Shown here piece by piece: positions 8,507-16,063 of a stretch of 22,453 nucleotides of DNA. Each line of letters starts with the position of its first letter. Position 1 is the first letter of the stretch. The stretch is from Setomelanomma holmii (Eukaryota; Ascomycota; Dothideomycetes; Pleosporales; Phaeosphaeriaceae). The stretch covers positions 9,099 through 31,551 of the forward strand of contig ML978361.1 in NCBI GenBank assembly GCA_010015745.1. The letters are read 5' to 3'. A program made the position numbers and the translations under genes. Under the pieces are notes generated by a model. It made no database searches. It was given only the letters and a program-made list of their open reading frames with translations, and was not told the origin of the DNA.

Positions 8507-9856
8507 ATGCTTTCGCAACGAGCTCAGGAGCAAGTTCCCCACAGCACATACAATGAGATGTGGGATGTGATGAGAGATCCATGGACCAAATTTGACAACC
8601 CACAGGGTTCTGTGGACCTAGGCGTGGCAGAAAACAAGCTGATGCAAGCTGAGCTGCAGCATTTCCTGGAGAACAACATAAATTTGTACGGCAGCGTTAT
8701 CTCGTATCAGGATGGCCCAACGGGTAGTCAACGGCTGCGACAAGCATTAGCCAAATTCCTGAGTCGACAGCTGGAAACCCATCGGCCCTTGGAAGCCTCA
8801 CAAATCATAGTCACCAACGGCGTTTCCAGTGCGCTCGAACATTCGGCATGGGCCTTGGCCGACGAAAGCGAAGCCTTCCTCTTGGGCCGGCCATACTATG
8901 GAGAGATAACATTGTGCCAGCGGCCGCATGTGCGGACGGTGCCCGTCACATTTGGCGACGTGAACCCTCTGAGCCTGGCGGCGGTCGGATGCTACGAGCG
9001 GGCTCTCCTGGAGGCACAACGCCAGGGCCAGGTCGTCAAAGGCGTGCTCCTATGCTCGCCGCACAACCCGCTGGGCCGCTGCTATCCACGCCATGTTTTA
9101 CGAGCTTTGCTGGCTCTCTGCTCCAAGTACCAACTGCATCTTGTGAGCGACGAGGCCTACGCCTTGTCTGTGTGGCGCGTGCCGATGTTCACATCGGTGC
9201 TGTCACTGGATCTCGAGGATTTGATTGATCCCAGCCTGGTGCACGTGTTGTGGGGCGTCTCCAAAGACTTTGGGGCCAATGGGTGGCGGATGGGTTGCCT
9301 CATCTCGCCTCGTAACTGGGAGCTGCGGGCGGCTTTAGGCTCGGTTGCCATCTACTCGTATGCGTCGTCCATCACTGACCACGTCGTGGCGCAGATGCTG
9401 GAAGATGACACTTTTACGGCGGCGTACCTAGCAGAGAACCGGCGGCGGCTGGCGGGCGCCTTCGCTTTCACCACCGACTTCCTGCAGCGGCATGCCATTC
9501 CCTTCATGGCGGACACGCACGCGGCCCTGTTTGTGTGGGCAGACCTCGGCCAGGCATATCGGCGGCGGCGGCACCCTGAGCGTGCAAGCCGACGGACCGC
9601 GATCGAGGCGTTGGAGGCGGTCGACGAGGGTAAGGTGGTCGAGAAGGTCAAGAAATCGTTGCGGCAGCAGAAGGTTTACCTGGCATGGGGGGGAAACTTT
9701 GACAGCGAGTCCAATGACATGTTCCGCATTGTGTTTGCGCACCCTATCAGCTACCTGGAGGAGGGCTTGAGGCGCATCGACCGGGCGCTGGGTAGTGCGA
9801 TCGGGCCGAAGACTGGGGTCGTCCAGGACCAGGTATTATCGCTTTCCCGCATCTAA
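8507..9856 (+). CDS. ACC-synthase-like PLP-dependent aminotransferase (class I/II)
   Basis: Intronless, 449 aa, full family length. Marks in order: VDLGVAENKLMQAEL near the N-terminus, SYQDGPTGSQRLRQAL (Tyr67), SPHNPLGR (Asn187), VSDEAYAL (Asp215, contacts the PLP pyridine nitrogen), GVSKDFGANGWRMG (Lys253, the PLP Schiff-base lysine) and MFRIVFAHP (Arg407, binds the substrate carboxylate). All key residues of fold-type I aminotransferases are present, and the GVAEN and YQDGPTG forms are those of the 1-aminocyclopropane-1-carboxylate synthase-like branch. In fungi this branch rarely makes ethylene precursor. Known relatives act in secondary metabolism, for example GliI in gliotoxin synthesis, a carbon-sulfur lyase. 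The actual reaction here is unknown. The gene looks more GC-rich than its flanks, and an MFS transporter fragment follows on the same strand after 142 bases. The ATG fits the family N-terminus (MLSQRA...). Confidence 0.88.
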   Translation: MLSQRAQEQVPHSTYNEMWDVMRDPWTKFDNPQGSVDLGVAENKLMQAELQHFLENNINLYGSVISYQDGPTGSQRLRQALAKFLSRQLETHRPLEASQIIVTNGVSSALEHSAWALADESEAFLLGRPYYGEITLCQRPHVRTVPVTFGDVNPLSLAAVGCYERALLEAQRQGQVVKGVLLCSPHNPLGRCYPRHVLRALLALCSKYQLHLVSDEAYALSVWRVPMFTSVLSLDLEDLIDPSLVHVLWGVSKDFGANGWRMGCLISPRNWELRAALGSVAIYSYASSITDHVVAQMLEDDTFTAAYLAENRRRLAGAFAFTTDFLQRHAIPFMADTHAALFVWADLGQAYRRRRHPERASRRTAIEALEAVDEGKVVEKVKKSLRQQKVYLAWGGNFDSESNDMFRIVFAHPISYLEEGLRRIDRALGSAIGPKTGVVQDQVLSLSRI

Positions 9857-9998
9857 GATGAGATGAGATGAAGAGGCTGTCAGCCGTAAATGCTTCCGAC
9901 CGAAAGTGACTTCCACACTTAACACTTTAGTCAAACGAAGCTAATAGAAAAGCTTTACTGACCATAAAAGTTACACCCGGCCGAGTGTCTTTATTCTC

Positions 9999-11006
9999 AT
10001 GCTCGCCATGCTGATTGGAACGATGTCGCTCGGCACTATCATCAATGCGAGACTCATCTATGTCAACGTCTTCATAACATATGGCCTAGTCATTGGCGTC
10101 TATGTCATGCTTTTTGGGCTGGTCGCCCTGTTTCCAAATCACCACGAACCGGCGCATCGAAGCTACGGCACCGACGATATCTCGGCAGAAGAATGCCGCC
10201 AGCTGATATCTGTCGACCCCATGGGCGCCCAAGTACTGTCCAGCCCGACATCAAAGGCGGACGACAATGGCCAGCTGTCCACCGAAGATACGAAAGGCCA
10301 TGAGTCGGTCCTGTATCGTGTGCTTCTTTGTGCTGCCACAGGGGACCTCTACTTCTCCACGAAGCTCGTCGTCCTGACCGTGTGCCACCCCTTCATCCGA
10401 CAAGTCATAATGTTGTTTTTCGGAAGCACACTTGTGATGTCCATCTCTATGACGGTAACACAGTGGGCCTCAAGTACTTTTCACTCCAGCCTTGCCAATG
10501 TCGAACAAACTGCTGCGATGGAACAGGTTATCTTGGCTGTTACGCTCTTGGCCCTGCCGTTGCTAACCAATTACGTTCTCCGCCTGGGGTTGCACACTCA
10601 AGAGACCGTCCATATTCACATCATCGTCGCCAGTTTGCTCGCAAGCTTGTCAGGCGTATTGGTCATCGGTGTGGCGCCTTCTCTGGCCATTTACGCCGTG
10701 GGCGTGGCCATAGCCCCTGCGGGCATGGGGCTGTCTGATGCCCTGCGTTCCTTTGCCACCAGCGGCTCGTCCAAAAAGGATGCAACACAAAGGTTCTACA
10801 TAAGCATTCGCACCATCCAGACGCTGGCTGCTGTTGTGGGGACACCCCTGTGGTCAGGCCTCTTCCTGTGGATGCTCAGTAATCCAGATATTCCACGCGG
10901 TCTCCTTTACCTGAGCAACGCCGGAGTCCTACTTGTCTGTTTCCTTCTGACAAGGTCACTCCAGCACTCCGGCACTCCAGCTAGCATGAGGAGAGCTGCC
11001 ATATGA
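9999..11006 (+). pseudogene. MFS transporter, N-terminal half missing
   Basis: The open frame from ATG 9999 gives 335 aa, against roughly 450-550 for fungal MFS carriers. It starts with two hydrophobic segments (FILMLAMLIGTMSLGTII and VNVFITYGLVIGVYVMLF). A long polar central loop of about 85 residues follows, then about six further membrane helices (for example MLFFGSTLVMSISMTV, VILAVTLLALPLL, HIIVASLLASLSGVLVIGVA), with the conserved-looking SDALRSFATS and QRFYISIRTIQTLAAVVG. This corresponds to the last two helices of the N-terminal half, the middle loop and the whole C-terminal half. The frame is open a little upstream of the ATG, but the 142 bases to the aminotransferase stop contain no transporter-like helices. 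Helices 1-4 are therefore gone and transport is unlikely. Substrate unknown. A missed upstream exon could only lie within or beyond the aminotransferase gene, which is improbable. Confidence 0.7.
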
Positions 11007-11693
11007 ATTGAAAACCCGTCAATCTTGACATAAAACCAGCATTGCATCAACGACTAACACTGCTATGGCAGCCTTCTACATCTTAGACAACATCTCTTGT
11101 TGCAATTCTCAGTTCTCATGGATCTCGGTGCTCACGCGCTGAAATCGAGGAGTGCATACTCCTATCAGTGAGCTCTTGGATCGGCCTTGAGCGTAGCGCA
11201 ATATATACATATATGTATATATTCATCTAAAAAAAAGAGACCAAATCGGAAAGGTAGTTGCCTGTTCATCCCAGGAGATGGCGAGCGGGGAACTTGAATC
11301 ATACGATTCGTGATGGCATTGGCCGTTCCAGCACTATCCGCTTCTCCACTCATGGATACTTGATCTAGCTACCCATACCCAAGTCCCCAACAACTCCGCT
11401 AATTTGGAATAGAAGACTCCAGTAGCCGACGATGATATCCTACTGGTAAGTGGTTCACAAGTCTCTATCGAATTATAAGGAGATGTCACAATACCTCTAT
11501 CAACACCAAACGGTATCAAGATAACCACGCTCAAGCGAGTAGCACTTATCCCGTCTTTCTTCACCAGCCTGGTCTCATTCCCTCGTCTTTCTTCGTCAAG
11601 TGTCCAAATTCTGGCCGGAATGTGCTGTATCGCGTAGGAACACCTCGCGATGATATCGTAAAGCTTACCCGATTGAGTGATTATTAGCTAGTC
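11007..11693. other. Gene-free spacer
   Basis: No coding signal on either strand; the two small minus-strand ORFs (11165-11353, 11334-11564) look random. It includes a 24-base AT palindrome at 11200-11223 and a run of A at 11229-11236. Confidence 0.4.
11200..11223. repeat. Perfect 24-base AT palindrome
   Basis: The bases read the same on both strands (AATATATACAT followed by its reverse complement). This may be simple TA-rich low complexity rather than a site. Confidence 0.7.
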
Positions 11694-12420
11694 GTGCATC
11701 GCACTCAGCCTTCAGCACAGCCAACGCAGCATTCAGCTTTTGCTACCAATAATCGCAGACCTCAACACTTCACACCAGCGCTCAAACCTCGATCGCTCAA
11801 GAAGCTGTTGCTTCATGTTTTGCTAGGAGATCCAGGCAGTGACGATATCGATGTGCTACCAAGCAACGTCAGGGGTGTATTGTTACCTACCGTTTCCTTC
11901 ACCAACTACAATTAACTGCGAAAAATACCTGCACGACAAGGCACATTAGATCATCTCTCAGCATATCGGGCATGAAATTGGCGTATCTCGCGCTCCTCAT
12001 CCAGCTCGATGATCCAGAATATAAAAGACATCGATACATGCTCTATATAATTGATCTATACACGAAGCTCAATTTCGTGAACACAATTACAAAACGTGAT
12101 AAACTAATATCACTTAATATCCTCGCTTGTCTCAACCGATCCATCAAACGCGTATTCATTACTACAGTCACAGTCATAGTCGCCGATGATAAGAAAGGCT
12201 ATAGATTAAACGACGACTCAGCGCGAGCATACTGCCATAATGATGGAATCAGATTTTAGATCAGAGCACCGTACACTAAAGAGCAAAACGGATCCGCAGA
12301 ACGCTTAGGTAAGAACTTGATTAACTGCTCTCGATCTATGAGAGCTACCTATCAAATGGACCGGCACACCTGGATGCCAGAGATTTTTTGTCGTGGTTGT
12401 ACAATCCGGTGCATGGTATA
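11694..12420 (+). mobile_element. Degraded Ty1/copia-type retrotransposon: gag-pre-integrase and integrase core
   Basis: Several frames carry successive pieces of a copia polyprotein. At 11694-11915 SLKKLLLHVLLGDPGSDDI resembles the pre-integrase zinc-binding region, and shortly after, in another frame, NCEKYLHDKA fits its Cys end. At 11972-12259 the integrase core begins: LIQLDDPEYKRHRYMLYIID (first catalytic Asp) and VIVADDKKGY (second Asp). An in-frame TAG stands at 12257-12259. The same frame then continues with IRAPYTKEQNGSAERLGKNL, which includes the third acidic residue about 36 positions on, and KxLINCSRSM. Stops and frame changes mean it is inactive. Reverse transcriptase, RNase H and LTRs are not found around it. 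The TA-rich composition is compatible with repeat-induced point mutation (RIP), though I did not compute indices. Confidence 0.8.
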
Positions 12421-12529
12421 GTGATACATACCGTGAGTGTGGTACTCAACGTACTCAACGTTTTGATTGAATGTTGTGCAACCTTGATGCGCTGCGGATT
12501 TCTTCTTTAGGCGTCACACAAAAAAAGAC

Positions 12530-13215
12530 AATCTATGACCAATACATATGGGACACGTACGCATCAAGCCATCCAGAAGACGTTTCCAGGCACGTATGGT
12601 GAGGTGGTGCCACAACGAAAAATGCTACCGTTACACAATATGATTGAAGTTTCGAGGGCTTTCCGCCGTATGTAAAGATGTTGAAGGGGGCCGTAGTCAG
12701 CATTTAGTCATCTTCAGGGATGTGATGGAGCAGTTTCCTATTCACCCCACGCCGCCTAAACCAACAAGCGCGAGCTGTGAGCTCGGCACAGCGCATTTTT
12801 GCTGGACCTGTTCGGCGTCATGGACGAAGGGTATCAAGATCGACGGGGGTGGTAGTCTCTCTACTCTCTAGTCGTGCTGAGGTGGGGCTATCGTTCGTAC
12901 CGTATCCGTGCACCTACCATTGACGCTTGCTAAAGACTCTTTTCGAGGGTCCTGTAACACCAATCATAACGCCCTTTTTGTCCGTATTGCAAGAGTTCTC
13001 GGGCAGAACGTTCTACTGATCGAGATTAGCGTGGATGAGGTCAAAATACATGTGATACTTCATCTAGGAGTCGGCTGTGTGGCGGTTGGAGTCCATCCCA
13101 GAGTTCCATTTGGTGGTGAGCTCGTTGCTGTTTCGGTTGATGAAGCGCGTATCCCAGGCCTCAGAGGCTGTTGTCGGACGGTCTCGCATCTAGTGTGGGA
13201 GGTGGAAAATAGTCT
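12530..13215 (-). mobile_element. Degraded pogo/Fot1-type (DDE_1) transposase
   Basis: Read on the minus strand, 13189 down to 12914 is one frame of 92 codons with internal stops at codons 42 and 59 and a terminal stop. It shows AWDTRFINRN, KWNSGMDSNRHTADS, KYHMYFDLI, NVLPENS, then NTDKKGVMIGVTG and SKRVFSK. The intact family form has N-x-D-E-K-G-F, where the Asp is the first catalytic residue. Upstream, FPPPT in a shifted frame fits the LPPTR segment that precedes the core. Further downstream, near 12605-12650, SYCVTVAFFVVAPPHHTC corresponds to the conserved YC...NKI.LAV.PPHSTH segment. Multiple stops and frameshifts make it dead. The plus-strand ORF 12908-13285 is merely its antisense shadow. 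Terminal inverted repeats could not be located, so the ends are approximate. Confidence 0.82.
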
Positions 13216-13533
13216 CCACTGGCCATTGGTTATGCTCGCTTTTGCGTCGCCAAAAGAGATGGTGCAGCGCGTCGTAGCGCGATGATCGCTGTGGGATTGG
13301 GCACCGAGTGTACGGGCGGTGGGATCTGTTAGCGGCCTGCACCAACTATCGTGCCCGACGAGTTGTTTCCCGGCCGTTCAGAGTTCAAGTGTGCGCCAAT
13401 AGTACATCACCCTGCACGCGCGGGGGTTCATGCATGCACCCTACGATGAAGAGACCTCATCACTAACGCCCGAAGCATATCTATAGTAGTGGGTACTACA
13501 TGAGATACCTGCAAGCTCTCTCAGTTTGGACCC

Positions 13534-13646
13534 GCTGTACTCTTCGCTAAGACGTTAGGGAAGTGGGAACTGCTGTACTCTTCGCTAAGACGTTAGGGAA
13601 GTGAGAACCGCTGTACTCTTCGCTAAGACGTTAGGGAAGTGGGAAC
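13534..13646. repeat. Minisatellite, 38-bp unit x 3
   Basis: Three head-to-tail copies start at 13534, 13572 and 13610, with unit GCTGTACTCTTCGCTAAGAC plus GTTAGGGAAGTGGGAAC and one linker base. Copies differ at only one or two positions (for example GTGGGAAC versus GTGAGAAC), which suggests recent amplification. Each unit includes the small dyad CTAAGACGTTAG. Confidence 0.95.
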
Positions 13647-14898
13647 ACATAGCTCGTACGTCGCACAATGCGTGCTTGTTACGGGCATGCGTACGCAGCC
13701 GGCGAATCAGCCACGCAAGTTTTCCCGGTCAGCAACGAACCTAATACACGTTGGAGAGCCAGCTGTGGTGCAGGCGCAGTTGACATTCACTCGAACAGGT
13801 CTTATCCTTTGTAGACAGATGCGGGGTAATCTGAGCTCGATCCTCGCTCTCCTCGCACCTTCGTACATAGATTGCTCCTCCCATGGAACCAACACATACA
13901 AGATCCGGTCCCGGTTCTGTTAACACCAGCGACGCTAGCCGGCACACTTGCCACGTACTTGCTCAAACTAATTCGTTGCGTACTAACGAAGGGAGCTCTC
14001 GTGTAGCACATTCGGAACACTTGCAGCGCCACTCTACTTGCACAACACTGAGCCAGATATCTTGTGTGCTGAATGGCTCCAAGACAGCGCACAAACCGCG
14101 CTATACATACTGTGGTGTCTTTGCGGTATGGACTGAACATGGCCGGTGTTGCAAGGGCAGACAGCGAAGTGGCACAGCCTCATCTCAGAGATACAATGCA
14201 CCAATTCAAGTGTCACTGCTCGTCTGAGTAAGCGAGACCCCAAACCGTGAAACTCCCTAGTATGTCTACCCGCATCCATAATCTGAAACTGCAGTAGCTG
14301 AGGTGCTTTTGTAGGCTTTCTCAACAGTCGGCGGCATTATTGAGGGCGCATCTTTAAGATTGTAGATGATTGTTGTACTGATCATCGCTTGGAAAGAGTT
14401 CAGTAGCATATACATAGCTGCTTGCGTATTGCCTAGTGATCAATTCGTAAAGCAGGATGATCCCCACGAAATCTAGTGAACATGTTCCACCATCGTCCCG
14501 GCCACCCCACTAAAACAAGCAAGTTGCTGCACGTGTCAACCAAAAGAAACTCCACAACGTCTTCAATCACCCTAAAAGAAAGGTAGAATTCTTGGCTTAT
14601 TGAACTGGATGCGTACAAAAGCGACTGAGGTGTAGCCCCTGCGCAACCCTACGAGACCGCCCCTCAGGCGTACGACCTAAAGCTGTTGCTCATGGTCACT
14701 AACGCAAGCTACAGCCTACAGACGAGCAGCCACTTATTGAATGAATTCCAGACCTTGATTGACGAGGAACTCCACTTCATATCATCGTGGTATGACAAAC
14801 GGCAAATGTTCTGATCACTGCCCGTGGGTAAATCCTCCATAACTAGTTGGCGCTAATTATAGAGGCTGAGAAGGGTATTAAAGAAGGTGATCAAGCCA

Positions 14899-14922
14899 CC
14901 TTTGCTCGTGTGCGAGCAAAGG
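14899..14922. repeat. Perfect hairpin, 10-base arms, 4-base loop
   Basis: CCTTTGCTCG, loop TGTG, then CGAGCAAAGG: both arms match completely. It is not followed by a T-run, and no RNA gene is recognisable around it. Confidence 0.9.
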
Positions 14923-15554
14923 CTTTGCCAGCGCTTCGTAGTTGTCATGAGCATGGCCATAGCAGGCGTCATCAACCTAGAGCTATATTATGGCCCTCAT
15001 CAAGTTTTGCCATGTAGATATGAATTAATTACTGGTATGAGCCGCCTGCTATCCAAATACATCATCTTAGTCTTATAAAGCTGCTGATCACGAGCCTCTT
15101 CATCTCGGTGTCTGCCTTCAATTATAAGTAAAATATTCAGCAAATTTGAAGACCTTGTTCAGAATCATCAACGATTCAGCTCACCCCAGTCATTCCCAAC
15201 AAATAATCAAGCGGGGCTCGGAGATTCCAGATTAGCTTGCTTGGTTACCTATCTGAGCCTACTAGCTCCTTCTAGATGTTTTACCCCTACTAAGTTGGGC
15301 TAGGTACACCTCAACGGTGTCTGGATGGACTTGCTTGTTGAAGACTCTGATTTCCAGCGGTACTTTGTGTTGGTCGGTGAGAGGGCTGTCATGGTGGCGA
15401 AGTGGGAAATTTCGTGTATTACCATGATTGGATATTCATTTCGAATGCAGGTGAAAGCAAGCAGTAGCAGCTCATGTGTCCATTAGATTAGACATCAGGT
15501 AACTTGTCTATGCAAGCAATTCGTTTTGCACCAGCCGATTGAGCCAAGTACTAA

Positions 15555-15628
15555 CCATCAAGCCATTTATTAACCTTCAAGCCGTCTAACAAGCCACCAA
15601 GCCATCTATAAAGCCATGTATCAAGCCT
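15555..15628. repeat. Degenerate AAGCC repeat cluster
   Basis: AAGCC occurs six times in about 70 bases (starting near 15560, 15579, 15591, 15599, 15612 and 15623), mostly as CAAGCCA with spacings of 8-19 bases, several near 12. A further copy lies near 15710. It sits about 450 bases upstream of the ABC transporter ATG. It could be a decayed short tandem repeat or clustered regulator sites; the sequence does not decide. Confidence 0.55.
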
Positions 15629-16063
15629 TCTAATGCGCCTCAGGCCATTTCAGTCTTGCCTACCACATTCAACTTGTTCAGCCCAGCTAAACAACGCCAA
15701 ATAGAGCCTCAAGCCAGATTGACGAAAGTGGCTTGATTAGCTCAATTGCCATCAAGTCCGAGGTTGTGAAGAGCGAACAAATGCAGTAGGCATAAAGAGT
15801 TGTTAGTCAAAGATTGCAGGTACAAGTTTCACCTTCTACTATTTGGGAACAGTTGGCCATCTCGGGCACTGTATATCACACCGACGTTAGACTCATTAAT
15901 CTGTGGATACAGGGCGCTCTTTTGATAACTCTCGATCATATTAAATCCTCAAGCACGCATAATACGTCCCATTCTTCACTTGAATTTCGTCTATTGCCTA
16001 TCTACACCCCAACTCTGTTCTCCCGTTGACAATTGAGTTCATACTGCACGAACCATTACTAAG

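Larger units (their letters stand above)
13647..16063. other. 2.4-kb gene-poor region upstream of the ABC transporter
   Basis: No gene can be supported. Overlapping ORFs on both strands at 13639-14324 have no recognisable domain and no codon pattern that favours one strand. A 60-codon open stretch at 14632-14814 (ending ISSWYDKRQMF) looks somewhat protein-like and may be an exon or transposon remnant. The region contains the hairpin at 14899-14922 and the AAGCC-rich stretch at 15555-15628. The promoter of the ABC transporter should occupy its last few hundred bases. Confidence 0.4.

Noticed and set aside
12908..13285. 125-codon plus-strand ORF
   Set aside because: It is the antisense shadow of the minus-strand pogo-type transposase remnant, whose conserved motifs are visible on the other strand.
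13534..13646. TTAGGG in each minisatellite unit as telomeric repeat
   Set aside because: Only one hexamer per 38-bp unit; a telomere would have contiguous TTAGGG copies.
13802..14227. Overlapping ORFs of about 112-114 codons on both strands (13802-14140 minus, 13883-14227 plus)
   Set aside because: They overlap one another, have no recognisable domain, and are Cys/Arg/Ser/Thr-rich like random translations.
15360..15410. Minus-strand ATG with good context near 15393 followed by about 28 codons
   Set aside because: The short frame ends at a stop, no convincing downstream exons were found, and there is no recognisable protein.
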